This document shows, one piece after another, positions 12,991-25,440 of a stretch of 64,000 bases of DNA (within the stretch, counting starts at the first letter, position 1; every line of letters starts with the position of its first letter). The translations under genes and the position numbers were made by a program. The stretch is taken from NCBI GenBank assembly GCA_039881145.1, contig JAYKKI010000005.1, positions 28,475,001 to 28,539,000 of the forward strand, in the 5' to 3' direction. The stretch is from Druceiella hillmani. Its lineage: Eukaryota > Arthropoda > Insecta > Lepidoptera > Hepialidae. The notes beneath the pieces were generated by a model. It saw only the letters and a list, made by a program, of their open reading frames with translations, made no database searches and was not told the origin of the DNA.

Positions 12991-14286
12991 GTTAGTTTAT
13001 TGCAAAAACCACACTAAGTTTTATTATATCTAAGTAAGAAACCTCTGATTAAATTTATTCACTGATTTAGTTATTCCTAATTTATTTTATGTTTTTAATC
13101 AATTCCTAATAATATTATAGACAAATTTCAATGTTAATGTTCGATTTTTTTCCTAAAGATTGCACGGATTTGATGAATACTTTTTGTATAAACCCGGTCT
13201 GGTTCACTTTCTATGCTACCATGGATAATTAAAAATTTACTCAAAGGCCTACTCCTCTTGTATCACTTCACATTTCACTTACAGGGCAACGCCCATTTCA
13301 CCAATGTTTGTCGCGGCGGAAAACTTCATTTCGAGATTCAAAATATACAAAAAATAGGGGACGCTACTCCCCTATTGATGCACATTATATATTTATGTAA
13401 TTACTACGGGTCGGGTAATAACATTAATTTTTATGTATTGCACTAAGGCAATGTAAATTATTTCTTTTTAAATATTAAATAAACATGTCTTCTGATGGAG
13501 TGAATGAATTGCTAAGAAATCACTAAACGGATATTTTTTGAAAATGCTATTCAAATTTGTTCAATAGTTTAAATAGGTAAAATTTCTTTTGTTTTAATTT
13601 ACTCTCTTCGAAACGTAAAGGGCAATGGAGACTAACAATGTTGACTCTTTCTTTTTCTTAAAAACTAAAAGCATTCAAAGAAATAACAAAAAAATTTGTA
13701 ATATAAACAAAGAAAATTGATTTCAAAAGGGATTTTATTTGTTAGAAATGGCTATCAAGTATCAATTTCAAAGGTGTTTTTAATATGTTTCACTTTTTTA
13801 AATTCTTTCTGGTTTTTTGTGTTTTTGAAATTGTTTTTTGTAAATTCAACGTTTAGTTAGATAAACGGTTTTTGCCACCATGAGTCTATGATTTACATCG
13901 CTTTAATACTAATTTATTTTATGTGACATTTATATTAATGTAATATAATTACTAGGTATTCAATTATAGTACAAACTCATTTTCAGGAATTTGGAATTTT
14001 GAAATAACTACTGGGTATAAAAGAAGTTGCTGAGTTCAAATTTTCGTATTAAACGGAAAACAATTTCCTTTTCCACAACATTTTTAATTACAAGTTTGAC
14101 ACAGGAAATTAAATTATTAAATATTAGATTTCAAACGTTTATAATGGTTCATCTATTGTTTGTGTTTGTGTTGTTATATTCCAGAAGCGGTAGCAAGTAT
14201 TTTGATTGGCAGCTAGTTTCTCCACTTTTTTTGAACAGAATTTAATATATCTAACTAGACTTGTCATGCAATTAATAGTTTACAAG
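12991..14286. other. AT-rich stretch, nothing recognised
   Basis: Short open frames occur (for example 77 codons at 13213-13446) but show no domain or codon pattern that would support a gene. Confidence 0.4.
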
Positions 14287-14355
14287 TTTTCTTAATAAAT
14301 TAGTTGCACTTTTATACGTCGTTCGTATAAAAGTGCAACTAATTTATTAAGAAAA
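14287..14355. repeat. Near-perfect palindrome, arms about 32 bp
   Basis: The left arm ends 'gttgcacttttatacg' at 14318 and the right arm starts 'cgtataaaagtgcaac' at 14324. The spacer is 'tcgtt' (14319-14323). The 28-bp core is perfect and the outer few bases differ by one T. No flanking terminal repeats of a known transposon are visible. Confidence 0.95.
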
Positions 14356-14639
14356 ACATCATTTATACAAAGTAAAAGAAAAAGCCGTTATTTTATGGCT
14401 CCGTATTTCTTGTCAACCAATTACAATCAGAGCTTTTGTAAAACACATCTGGATAAAATTCATTTATTAGATAAAGAGCTGATAGAATAATGATAAACAT
14501 AGCAAAGTTCATATAAACATTTCACAATATGTCCATCATTTTCAATATTCGTATAGCAATTTCTCCTAGACAAATGTTTTGAGTGTGTTTTAAGAAGGAT
14601 TGAAATTTACGACCGACTCGCGTCGAATTCATGGATAAG

Positions 14640-14800
14640 GATTTTGACGGGAGTAAAACGCTGAAAGGAGACAAAAATTGAGCTCACTAAAATTATTACA
14701 CTCGCTCACTTTAATTTCACGTGCGATAAGGTACGTGGACTATGTTCAAGATAGGACATTAAATCAAAATCTTGTAACTCACTTGACATATTCAATTTCG
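14640..14800 (+). repeat. Dispersed repeat family A, degenerate copy 4
   Basis: It resembles the 12030-12200 copy ('acttgacatattcaatttcg' against 'acttgacatcttcaatttcg'), with weaker matches upstream. Non-coding. Confidence 0.4.
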
Positions 14801-15540
14801 CCACCTCAAAATAAAATTCTCAATATGATCTTAAGCATATGTTTGTGTTCTGTTACGTAGATAAATTCGTAAAGAAATTATTTGTTATTTTTAGAATTAT
14901 TATCCACATAAAATATATGAGTGTAATTAACTAATATTTGTCATGTATATAAACTAATATTTGTCATGTCTTTTATTTTTTGTCGTTACAATGGAGAGAA
15001 TTTAATTTAATTAGTATTTAGTTGAGAAGAGGAGGTCATGTCGGGGACTAGTTAGGCGGGTGGCGCATGAAATAAAAGGCTCTGTCACCAAAATTTAGCA
15101 AAAACTACACTAAGCTTATTGTTGATCATATAACATGCCTCCATTTTTTTTTAATTTTCCTTTTTTAGAGTGATCTATTTCAAAAGAGAAAAATGGAATC
15201 CTTACAAGACTACTTACGTGTTCGTCCCTCTCTCCGTTTGTCACAGCCATTTTATGCAGAAATCGTTTCACATCGAAACTTCAAATTTGGAATAATGATA
15301 TAGCGTATTAACCAGTACATATCTCACTTAAACAATATCTGTGTATCTATAGTTTAGATAGAGCAAATGAATTAAAAGAAGGATCAAGTTTTCAAACATT
15401 TCTTTTTTAAACTTAGGTTAAGATAGAGATATATGTGTGTAATGTAATGATGGACAAGGATATATAACAATTAAGTTTGTGTTTTTATGACTATGGTTTT
15501 AAAATGTCGATTTAATGGTCTAATTATCGATACGACACAC
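14801..15540. other. AT-rich stretch, nothing recognised
   Basis: The phrase 'actaatatttgtcatgt' is repeated near 14930 and 14954. No gene is recognised. Confidence 0.4.
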
Positions 15541-15755
15541 GGTTACGCACACACACACACACACAAACGCGCAAACGTGCGCGTGCGTGTGTTATATCAA
15601 TAATTACGTTTTAAATACATCGTCACACTACACGCACATGCACTCATATACACAGACATACATGTACACTCATACATACACGCACACACATACACACGCA
15701 CATGCACCGCACACGTACAATCACAGGTACCACATACGCACACACAAACAAACAA
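15541..15755 (+). repeat. Compound CA-rich microsatellite region
   Basis: A (CA)n run at about 15547-15564 leads into 'gcgcaaacgtgcgcgtgcgtgtgt', then, after about 40 unique bases, a long irregular stretch of alternating purine and pyrimidine (cacgcacatgcac, acacacatacacacgcacatg). Open frames on either strand are repeat-driven. Confidence 0.9.
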
Positions 15756-15759
15756 ATTC

Positions 15760-16077
15760 GACCGTTGTATAAAACGCTTTTTACCATAATTCATTTCCCT
15801 TTTTTTATTCTCCGATGTTTTATTAATATGAAGAATATTCATTAAAACGTAATACATTTTTTTCATAAATACGGAGAATAACTTTATCAAATAAATTATA
15901 ATCCAAAAAGTTATTTTAGTAGGCATTTAGCACACACATAAAAAACATAAAACGTCATCTAAAAGTAAACCAAATTTATACATAAATATAAACATTAGAA
16001 TAAACGATGGGTCGTCTATCTTTTATTTTAAACTTTAAAGGTATTTATTTAATATTCATAATATAATTTCTTAGTAA
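15760..16077. other. AT-rich flank of the copia element
   Basis: No feature recognised between the CA-rich region and the retrotransposon. Confidence 0.35.
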
Positions 16078-16081
16078 AATA

Positions 16082-16220
16082 TGTCTAGTAAAACACGTTT
16101 TATCGCAATAGACTGTCTTATATTTTTAGCAAATTGTCATAGACAGACAAACAGTTTCTATAAAACGATAAGTGATGGCGCTACTATTCACTAATTACAT
16201 ATTTTGATACAACATTATCA
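16082..16220 (-). repeat. 3' LTR of the copia element (about 137-139 bp)
   Basis: In element orientation it starts 'tgataatgttgtatcaaaat' and ends '...ttactagaca' (TG...CA). It matches 20237-20368 throughout. It has five extra bases (16173-16181 region, 'ataagtgatgg' against 'atatgg'). An LTR this short is at the small end for copia elements. Confidence 0.93.
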
Positions 16221-16230
16221 TACCCCCACT
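16221..16230 (-). other. Polypurine tract
   Basis: In element orientation it reads 'agtgggggta' directly before the 3' LTR start (tgataatg). This is the expected plus-strand priming site. Confidence 0.85.
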
Positions 16231-16250
16231 TATCAAAATAAACAACAATT

Positions 16251-17408
16251 TTATTTAAGTACAATGCTCAATTTACACATAAACTTATAATGCTTAATAG
16301 TACACAGTCCTTTGGTAAGTAAATCGGCAGGCATTTCCTCACTACACAAGTACATAACTTTAATATATTTATTTTTAACAACATCTCTTACATAATGGAA
16401 TCTCACATCTATGTGTTTTGATCTGTTGTGACTTTGGTTACTTAATGACAAGTTTAAAGCACTCTGATTGTCACAATAGATCTGTATTACAGATAAGTTA
16501 CCAGTTATTTCATGTAACAGGTTTCTCAAATACACTCCTTCGCGAGCTGCCTCAGACAAAGCAGTATATTCTGCCTCTGTACTAGAGAGCGATACGGACT
16601 TTTGCTTTCTGCTTTGCCATGAAATGTCGGATCCCGACATAGTAAAGCAAAAGCCCGTGTAGGACTTCCTATCTATGGCATCGCTGGTCCCATCGCTATC
16701 TACAAAGCCCTCTAACTTGCTACCGCCCTTAAAATATTTTAAACAGTAAGTTTTTGTACATTGCAAATATTTAAGAATGCGTTTAGCATAATGCCAATGT
16801 GTAAGATCATAGCAACTGTTAAATTGGCTCAAATAGCTAACAGAATAGGAAATGTCAGGCCTGGTTAATACTGCCAAATACATTAATGATCCAATTAACT
16901 TCTGATATGGAACATCAGTTACACATTTATCAGGTTTCTCTAAATTTAATTTACACTCTATTGGTGTTTTATGCATTTTACAATCCAACATATTGAACCT
17001 AGTTAATAGCTGATCAATATACTGCTGCTGATCTACAGTAATTACATTTTTACTAACATTTATTCTCATGCCTAAGTATTGCTTTACAGATCCTATATCT
17101 TTTAGCTTAAATTCTGATCCTAAAGTATCTTTTAATTTTTTACTTTCAACAGGACAATTCGAAAAAATTAAAAAGTCATCCACATATAAGGCCACAATAA
17201 TTTTAGCTTCACCTTTAGTTTTTGTGAACAAACAAGGCTCATACTGACTGTTTTTAAAATTTAAATTGCATAGTAAATCTTTAACTCTGTCATACCACGC
17301 AAGGGAAGACTGTTTTAACCCATAGATTGCTCTTTTCAATTTTAAAACCTTTCCCCCACTTTTGTTCATAAAACCTTCAGGTAATGACATGTAAATAATT
17401 TCTCTCAA
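16251..17408 (-). pseudogene. copia pol, C-terminal part: reverse transcriptase and RNase H
   Basis: An open frame of 385 codons carries the rest of the copia reverse transcriptase (RVT_2 family) and RNase H. Landmarks are YMSLPEGF and LKRAIYGLKQS near the start, the catalytic YVDD in IVALYVDDFLIFSN (about residue 75), and DISYSVSYLSQF. RNase H follows, with VDSDG, SLSSTEAEY and IYCDNQSA, ending RSKHIDVRFHYVRD and PADLLTKGL. The first ATG is not a real start: the frame is the continuation of the preceding pol frame after a 1-base slip in a run of seven T (element strand) near 17406-17412. All visible catalytic residues are kept. Confidence 0.95.
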
Positions 17409-19512
17409 AAAAACCGTTTAGGAATATTGTAGTAACATCCAAATGATCAATACTCATATTCATCTTAACACTGAGAGCAAACAATAATCTGAGCGTTGAA
17501 TGTCTAACCACGGGAGAGAACGTGCCCGTATAGTCAATTCCAGGTTTCTGCGAGAAACCTTTTGTCACCAATCTAGCCCGAAACCGCACATTATTGTCCA
17601 CATCAAACTTTTTGTTAAGCACCCACCTGCACTTCACAATTGTCACATCACCGGGGTTGTCAACGAGCTCCCATGCATCGCTGTCCTCAAAAGAGTGCAG
17701 CTCGTCGGCCATGGCATTCTTCCACTGTTCACTCTCAGGCCCTGCAAGAGCCTCTGAGAACACTATCTCCTCTAATGCTGAAACAGTGTTGGAAAGACAT
17801 GTAAAACCATACCGTTCAGTTGCTTTCCTGGAACGCTTTTCAGGTAATTCTGGTGTCTGTTCTGGGGTTGATGTCGTCTGGACTTCTGTGTCTAATATGT
17901 CTGTGGTTGGAGATGAAGTTTCCGTTATTGTTTCATTACTCTCCTCATACACTGAAGAATAATCTGATGGGCAGTCTTCTGTCTCTGAAATATGAGACGA
18001 TTTATCCCCCACTGAAACTGTGCTCTCTTTTTCTATGTTATCTGCAAGTGTCTCTTCGATAGGAATCCAGATAGCTGACTTGTTGCCTGTTTCTTTGAGC
18101 TCTGATTCATTTTCCATCACGATGACATCTCTATTTATAACAAGACTCTTCTTCGTATGATTATACAGCCGGTAACCCTTGACTTCTTCACTATATCCCA
18201 CTAAAATGTGCTCCATGGCTTTCTTATCCCATTTCAAACGACGTTCCTTGGGGATATGCACCATGACTTTATTTCCAAATAAACGGATGGGACTGAGATC
18301 TGGTTTCTTCCCATACCACAATTCGTACGGAGTTGTCTGAAGTCTTGAAGCAACGGATCTATTCTTCAAACAGACAGCAGTGTTAGCTGCCTCTGCCCAT
18401 AATCGTTTATCCAGCTTTGCATCATACAATAGACATATAGCCTTCTCCACAACTGTACGGTTGGCTCGCTCACATAAACCGTTCTGTTCAGGCGTGTAAT
18501 TATTTGATTTTTGATGAATTATACCCTTTTGTTTCAAATAATTATCAAACTCCTTATTGCAAAATTCAAGTCCATTATCTGAACGTATCATCTTTATTTT
18601 CTTATTCAACTGATTCTCAACCAGTGTTTGGAAGTCTTTGAATTTGCTGAGCGCCTCACTTTTATTCTTGATAAAGTATAAAAAAGTCATCCGACTGAAG
18701 TCGTCTACAAACAGTATGAAATATCGAGCACCATTCAATGACGTGGTTTCCATTGATCCACAAATATCTGTGTGAACTCTTTGTAATAATTCTGTGCTTC
18801 TGTCACCAACATGCGAAAAGGGTAATCTTGTTTGCTTTCCCTCGCAACAAGTTGTACACTGATATTTGGTTATATCAAAATTTTGTTCATATGACAAACC
18901 ATTTACAATATTTCTCATCTTGTTCATGTCTTGACTATTTAGGTGTGCTAATCTTCTGTGCCACAGATTTCCACTAACTGCTGGTGCGGCCAACATACAA
19001 GTCTGTGTTTTTAACCTTAACTTGTAAACACCATCTGACAGGTCGGCAGCAGCAATCAAAACATCATTCTTGTCTCGAATGTAGCAGTGTTTTTCATCAA
19101 ATATCACATTGTTTCCGTTTTTAATCAGTTCACTCACGGATAATAAATTTGTTGTCAAACTGGGAACGCACAGCACATCCTTCACTGTAATTTCATATTT
19201 CAGTTCTGAAACAATGTCGACGTCTCCGGAATAAACTACTGGCACTGTAGATTCATTTGCAACCACTATTTCTGGTAAACACGGTGATCGGTTCATGTTT
19301 TTTACCCAAGATTCGTTCACCCTCATATGAGCGCTGGCGCCTGAATCCACGTACCATTCAGTTTTATTGAACTTTCCATTCAGGAAAACGACATTAAAAA
19401 CATATTTACTATTGTTTTTCTTCAATAAAGGGCACTGATTTCGATAATGACCATTTTCTTTACATTTGTAGCATGCAATTATTTTCGATGAATCTGTCAT
19501 TGCTGCTGTCAT
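17377..19512 (-). pseudogene. copia pol, N-terminal part: nucleocapsid, protease, integrase, start of reverse transcriptase
   Basis: An open frame of 711 codons. In order it has a CX2CX4HX4C zinc knuckle (C14, C17, H22, C27), an aspartic protease active site DSG at residues 56-58 (WYVDSGASAHM), and the pre-integrase zinc motif LWHRRLAHLN. The integrase core has its DDE residues in HTDICG, RSDNGLEF and NGLCERANR. After an acidic linker, reverse transcriptase begins (WVLNKKFDVDNNVRFRARLV, SPVVRHSTLRLL). It ends at a frameshift about 15 codons after the slip near 17406. The frame is the same as gag (19666-20157), separated from it by two stops, so the ATG at 19512 is probably internal to the original gag-pol frame. 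Confidence 0.95.
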
Positions 19513-19668
19513 TTTCTTGTTTGATACTTACGTTGAAGGACCGGGACTGAATTTCTTTGACTTATTGAATGAATGATTATTTTGCGCTGCAAATGCAGCA
19601 CCTGCGTCATTGTCTCTGGTCACTTCCATGTCGAGCAATTTCGACTTTATGACATCTGCAGTTATCTA
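19513..19668 (-). pseudogene. gag C-terminal remnant with two in-frame stops
   Basis: The stop codons are TAG at 19666-19668 and TAA at 19528-19530. The frame between them is open and reads ITADVIKSKLLDMEVTRDND, a typical copia gag sequence just before the zinc knuckle. It is in phase with both neighbours. So gag and pol were one frame, later broken by two point mutations. Confidence 0.85.
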
Positions 19669-20157
19669 AATGCCCGACTGTTCAATTGCCATTATCATGG
19701 GAGAATAATGATCTGATAAACCTGCTAATAATAATGAACCCACCCATTCATCGGTGATTGTAAAACCTGTGCTGTTCAACCGTTGAGCTGTCTCGACCAT
19801 TTGAGTCACATATGTAGCCATTGAATCACAATTATCTAGCCGAATAGAAATCAAATGTCGCAGCAATGTTATTTTGCGTGAGAAACCGGAGTCATCAAAC
19901 ATGGTCTTCAATGTAGTCCATAATTCTGCTGCGCTCTTGGTATTCTTAATATGCACATACAACGAGGGGTCCACAGTCAATATTAGCTTTGCCTTCGTTT
20001 TTGCGTCGTCTGCTGGCTTAACTTCAAAACTTGCCGTTGGCTTGATGTACTTGTCCATTCCTTCAAGAACCAACAAATTGTCAGCCACGAAGCTCCACTC
20101 ATCATTATTTTCTCTTCCTTTTAGTTTAGGAACACTGGCAATATAGTTCGTAGTCAT
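19666..20157 (-). pseudogene. copia gag, N-terminal part
   Basis: A 163-codon frame starting MTTNYIASVPKLKGRENNDE. It has the KLxGxxNxxEW start, the DAKTKAKLILTVDPSLYVHI segment, AAELWTTLKTMFDD and a QMVETAQRLN segment, characteristic of copia gag (UBN2-type). The start codon lies about 70 bases past the primer-binding site, as expected for the first gene. It ends at the TAG described above. Confidence 0.92.
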
Positions 20158-20225
20158 GTTTCCGCGATATAACTTTCACAAATTATCTATTTTCACGAAA
20201 ATAACTGATAATTTAGCACATAGTA

Positions 20226-20236
20226 CGCCCACAACC
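20226..20236 (-). other. Primer-binding site
   Basis: In element orientation it reads 'ggttgtgggcg' immediately after the 5' LTR. Drosophila copia uses 'ggttatgggc...', complementary to an internal stretch of initiator methionine tRNA. This differs at one position, so priming by a half-tRNA is inferred. Confidence 0.75.
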
Positions 20237-20368
20237 TCTAGTAAAACACGTTTTATCGCAATAGACTGTCTTTTATTTTCAGCAAATTGTCATAGACAGA
20301 CCAACAGTTTCTACAAAACGATATGGCGCTACTATTCACTAATTACATATTTTGATACAACATTATCA
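20237..20368 (-). repeat. 5' LTR of the copia element (132 bp)
   Basis: Near-identical to 16084-16220. It starts tgataatg and ends tactaga at the primer-binding site. The final CA seen at the other LTR is absent here. Confidence 0.93.
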
Positions 20369-20373
20369 CAATA

Positions 20374-21536
20374 TGAAACATAAACTTTTAATTTTTTTAA
20401 TTCACGTAAATATAAAATTTTGTGGCCTGAAAAAGATGGTAATTTCTTCATGACATTCATCTTTTTTATCAAGTTATTACTATTTTAATAAACATGAAAT
20501 TGCAGGTATTTGTAACCATGTTTTGTTGATAAAAGACATGGAAAATTTTACAGATCAATCTATACAGACCACTTAAGTTTTTAATAAATCTGAAAAATTT
20601 TGAATTAACACTGAAGAAATTCCTACTAATATTATATTTGATTTAACATCTATGTTATACTTCATTCATCCTTGTTAACGACTAGTATAAATTAAAAGTG
20701 TCGTGGTAAATTATTATCTACCTTATTACAGTGTAATCTTAATAAAATTTTTAAAAACATATACCGCTGCTCGTAGCGCAGACATGTTCCAGTATAAGTA
20801 ATGATTGTTCTTGTATATGAATAATTGAGGAAACGAATGCTTCGCATACAGAGAATGTAAGTCACTCGATGTTTAAAATAATGATTGAAGCTATCATCTT
20901 AACAGTATTAAATTTAGTAACATTTTTGTATCAAACACTAAAAAATAAGACAGTGAACAAAACTTTCACTTTAGAATGTATAAATACGTAAGGTAAACAA
21001 AATAGGACAGATTGGCCACATTAATTATATCATGTTTCATTTTATTAAACGATTTACAAGTAAATAACTCGATGTATTATTGAAAAGTTAACGAACAATT
21101 ACAGTGGTGTGAATTTATTTTATATTAAACTTAATTAATTTTAATAAACGGTCACTACAACGGTCACTACGTTAAACCCTTCAGATACCAAAAATATTTT
21201 AAAATAATTAGAAAACACCAGAGTGCTTTAATTTGACATACAATTCTAAAATTGATGACATGAAAAGCTTGTGTCATCGTCTTCGCTATCACGTTGTAAG
21301 TTATTGGCGCAATAAAGTTTATTATAGAATTCGTGAATATAATATTTAAAATTCATTTGGATAGATATACATCAATTATCTGACTCTTAATTAAATCTAT
21401 TTGATGTTTATATTAAAGTTTATAAGCAGATTTAGATCTAATCAAATTTACTGCATGCTTACAATTTTTAAATCGTATTGAGTAGTATATTGAAGATTGA
21501 ATATATTTAGCTTTTATTTTCTAGATATTCATTTTT
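20374..21536. other. AT-rich stretch, nothing recognised
   Basis: No gene, RNA or repeat signature found. Confidence 0.4.
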
Positions 21537-21769
21537 AAAAATTAAATGAAACTACGTGATGTAGCATTATTTCTACTTTCTTTATGTTTTTTACCACTAC
21601 CTAGATTTTGTTGTATTACAGCATCTTCAGGTGGGCTATTAGCAAAGAAATGATTTCTTTGCTATTATAATAGCCCACCTGAAAATGTTGTAATGCGACA
21701 AAACCTAGGTAGTGATAAAGAACTTAAAGAAAGTAGAAATAATACTACATCACGTAGTTTCATTTAATT
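21537..21769. repeat. Palindromic Penelope-terminal module, copy A
   Basis: Two arms of about 112 bp meet at 'agcaaagaaa-tga-tttctttgct' (center about 21652). Each arm has the order found at the ends of the Penelope-like element at 41.1-43.0 kb: 'aattaaatgaaactacgtga', 'tttctactttcttta', 'cctag' and 'ttcaggtgggctatt'. The left arm lacks five bases present in the right. The hammerhead-like core is mutated here (cctgaaaatg...gacaaaacc in the right arm). There is no coding content. Confidence 0.85.
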
Positions 21770-24369
21770 GTGTATATTGAAGATTTTATATAGAATACTC
21801 TTATGTATCTACCAATTTTCGTAATAATATTTATTCCCTATAATGGAAAGATCTTAAACTTATATTAAATTTGTGTTATTTAATTAGGTACAAGAATGAA
21901 TGAATAAATATAAAATCAGTTCATGCTGTGATTAAGGCGATAATAATAATATAATATCAAGTTATTACAAAATATATGAATAATAAAAGAGGAAATATAA
22001 AAAAAATTGTACAGTATAAATGTTTTAAAAATGGTGAAGGAACATAAATAAGTGTATGTTTATTCACCATTTTTTTAAACATCTAAAATAATAATATTTA
22101 ATTTTAATAATATTTATAAAGTAATAATATTTTTAATATACTTATTTAGATTATGAGATTTTTAAAATTTTAATGTTTGATTTTTACAACGTACATCATT
22201 TAAAACCGATTAAAGCAAATTTGAAAATGTTTTGTAATATCCTTTGTATTACAAAAACTTTTCAATATTAAAATATTGAAAAAAAAGATGTGATACACTT
22301 TACCTATGTGTTAACACTAGACCGCGTCCAGAAATTATGAAATTTGGAAAAAAATATAGTTTATAGTCATTTGGTTGTTCCAAAATTAATACAAAAAATT
22401 ATACAATAACGTTATAAACACAAAATAACGTTTAAAATATTAAATTAAGGCTCTTCTAATAAAGTTTTAGACTGAGTCAAATCCATAGAACTAGATGTAA
22501 ATTGGTCCACGCCATAGAAATCGTTTCGTATTTTCTTTTCAACATCTTTTACTTTCGCGAGCTTTCCATAAATTCTTATAGAATATCATTTTTAATTTTA
22601 TAGCCCAAATTCGAAATGTTTGCGTAATTTCGTAATGATGTTAGTTATGCTATTGATAGTACAAAAACCGGGCGTAAAGTTAATATACAAAAGGATTCAC
22701 AAAACATTTAATATAATTTATATTAATTATTGACACGTGTTTATTAGGATGTTTTTAAATCTTTTGCTTTACAGGCATATCGTAACTAACCATGTTGCGT
22801 TTCCATTAGAAAATATCCTTCGACTACTGCAAACATTATATTATGATGGGGCAAAAATATAATGCCTTGAAAAATCTACATAAAAATGGAAAAAAAGATG
22901 GTTAAAAATTGGTGGCACATATTTTATAAACAAGTTATGAACTTTCTCTTTTTTTCCACTTCAGTCTAATTCTGTCAGTTTTTTTCTTTTTAGTAACATT
23001 TTAGATGTAAGTGACCTCTTACTAAGAATAACACCCAGGCTATTTTCATCCTAGCGGACTATGTAATCCCTGATATATGCAATGGCTGATATATCATAAC
23101 TCTAGTCGAACTCTTCGCAATTTATTGTATTTCTAAATATCCTTCACAATTATAAGATATCATTGGATATCCCTCGCCTCGAAATTCATCAAATCGTTGA
23201 TGAGATACGAGGGATGAAATAATAAAGATACGTTCATATAAATATTTTTAAACACATAATATTTCCAGCTTGGGTAGTGGAATGAAAAGAAATAAAATAG
23301 GAAAAAGAAGTTATACGTGTATATCCCAAACAAAGAAAAATGATCGGCAATTTCAAGAAAAGCTTAATTCAAATTACGCAATAAACATAACAGGAAACGC
23401 AGGTAGGTAAAAAACCTACTATTGAAATAATTTAATAGTCTTTTAGTTATGCATACCTTGAAGTTTTATGGCCTGAAAGCCGTGACACACATGCATAACT
23501 TTATGCCGGTACCTCACTTCCAGTGCGGGGTTGGTCTCCATTGTCACGAGCAATGCAACTATTAACGAGACCGGCTTTAAATCATAACGTATCGACGGTG
23601 ATTTTAATAAAATATTCAATTATTTTTTCATAACGGATTTGGCAAATCGCTGGGTCGATTTACTTCCGGTTTGCATCTCATGAGTTTGATACGTGTGATA
23701 ATTTTGAAATATCACGACGACTTAACGTAACAGTTATAATACCGTCAAATTTAAACGATAACTTATGTGAGGCAACAAACTAATTTTAATTATAAAAGTG
23801 TCTGTTTCTTGTTCGAGGACAATTTATTTTGCATTCGTTGTTGAAAGTAATGAACTTTTTACTAGTTGGCCCGTGCGAATAATTTGCCAATCACCGAATG
23901 GTAATATATTTGTAATGTGAAAATAAATAAATGAAAGGTATTTTATTGAGTTAGACAGTTTATATATTGTAGCTATGATTCGAGGGTACCGTGTCCTGTT
24001 TCTAATAAAATTGTTTTATTAAAAATGTATAATATTTAGTTAAACAGACTGTCAATAGATGGCACTGTTTATAATATATATCCCTTTGAGAAATAATATG
24101 TAGAGAATTAAATAATAGAAAAAATAATTTTGAACTGTTTGCTTATTTTCATCATTAGCGGCGATGGTAATCTTCAAAATGATAGCTCAATCACTGGTAT
24201 TGATGAAGTATTAAGAGAGATATAAAAAGACCGAAAAAAAATACCTTAGATAAATTTATATAGAGACTTTTGAGTATTCGATTCACACATCGTGTTTTTA
24301 AGACAAATGATTTAGAAGAGTACGAGTCTGAAAAAAAGGAATTTCACTGATAGAAAGCAATGGATTTCT
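21770..24369. other. AT-rich stretch with one hairpin
   Basis: A hairpin at 22021-22081 has arms 'tgttttaaaaatggtgaa' and 'ttcaccatttttttaaaca' around a 24-bp loop. A GC-richer patch at 23460-23580 ('ccggtacctcacttccagtg') has no recognised identity. No gene seen. Confidence 0.4.
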
Positions 24370-25440
24370 ACTATTTGAAGTTTTGAACCATACAAAATAC
24401 AATATATACAATGAAAATCTACATTAACTTATTTAACACAAAATTCGAAGCCGTATTTTAATATGGGACATTTGGGCATGTCCCATATTCAATTTTTTTT
24501 TAAAACTGAGTCGTTCTATGAATCATATGGAAATGACTTGGTAAGTGTCTAGTTTTAGAAATTATTAAAATTGTATCCTTGGTCCAGAAGAAAAATAATT
24601 CGGTAAGGAGATGACAGTTAAACCCATTAAGCTTTTTTGAAACTATTGAATAATAACTTGTGGGAAATATTTTATTTGTTGTGTAAAAAAACTTTAAATC
24701 TCTGGAAATGTTTCCAGTATTCAACCGAAGTGACGTCTTGTAACACCAAATTTTGTTTTTGTTTATCACAGTAAATTAGGTACAAGATATAAAATTCGTA
24801 TTAACTAACATTATAACAAAGATTCTAAATGAGTTTGAAACGTTCTATCATGTGTAAAATTCCATAGAAAAACGGCGCATAAATATCACAACAGATATTT
24901 ACGCGATTTTCATGATATGAGAATATTTCTGAAATTTGATTTCCCGTAAATAAAGAAAATAGAAAAAAAATTAATTCAACTTATGCTCTTCAATAAGTTG
25001 TTTAACTTTACCTGAACCTTAAAACGAGTAGATGAGTGCTATTTGCTTATTTAAAGTTTATCTTAACATAAGCCGTAAATTCAGAGGCACACAAGGCGAG
25101 AAACAAGAAAATTAATTAAGAAAACAAATTATGATATTTTAAGATGTTTTTAGAATACACGTGTGGATAATATATTCCACGCGTCGAGGCCGATTATTAT
25201 TAATATTTATATGCTTCATATTCGTAAATCTGTAACACAATTTGTTTGTTAGTTTATTATATCAAATTTTGCACCAATAGGATAGAAATTTTTCCTGACA
25301 TGAAAATAGCACAAATTTTTCGATAAATAGAATAAAGAAAAATAACGATTTTTTAATTTATTGTGTATATACTGTGTTTAACATGAAAATATGACTGGTT
25401 TATGAAATCTGATATATGTGGGTAACGCTATCAAGAAATC
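24370..25440 (+). repeat. Dispersed repeat family C, copy 1 (about 1.1 kb)
   Basis: It aligns by ordered short matches with 58185-59345: 'gatgaaaatct'-like text, 'ttcgaagccgtattt' against 'ttcaaaaccgtattt', 'caaattttgtttttgtttatc' against 'caaatttggtttttggttatc', 'caacttatgct', and a 19-base identity 'ttgtttgttagtttattat' (25242-25260 and 59192-59210). Non-coding and strongly diverged. The class is unknown. Confidence 0.65.
24460..24489. repeat. Short palindrome inside family C copy 1
   Basis: Arms 'aatatgggacat' and 'atgtcccatatt', 12 bp each, spacer 'ttgggc'. The other family C copy does not have it ('aatattggacaacaggcaaa'), so it arose after the copies separated. Confidence 0.8.

Larger units (their letters stand above)
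16082..20368 (-). mobile_element. Full-length Ty1/copia LTR retrotransposon (decayed)
   Basis: The element reads right to left. Its parts in order are: 5' LTR (20237-20368), primer-binding site (20226-20236), gag, zinc knuckle, protease, integrase, reverse transcriptase, RNase H, polypurine tract (16221-16230) and 3' LTR (16082-16220). Integrase before reverse transcriptase is the copia order. The two LTRs differ by four substitutions and one 5-bp indel, about 3% substitution, so the insertion is fairly young. The bases outside the two LTRs are 'aaata' (16077-16081) and 'caata' (20369-20373), a 4-of-5 match that may be a mutated target-site duplication. Two in-frame stops and one frameshift make this copy non-autonomous as it stands. 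Confidence 0.95.

Noticed and set aside
13213..13446. 77-codon frame with a hydrophobic start
   Set aside because: There is nothing to support translation, and several comparable frames occur by chance in the window.
17500..18062. Plus-strand frames of 80-122 codons within the copia element
   Set aside because: They are shadows of the pol frame on the other strand.
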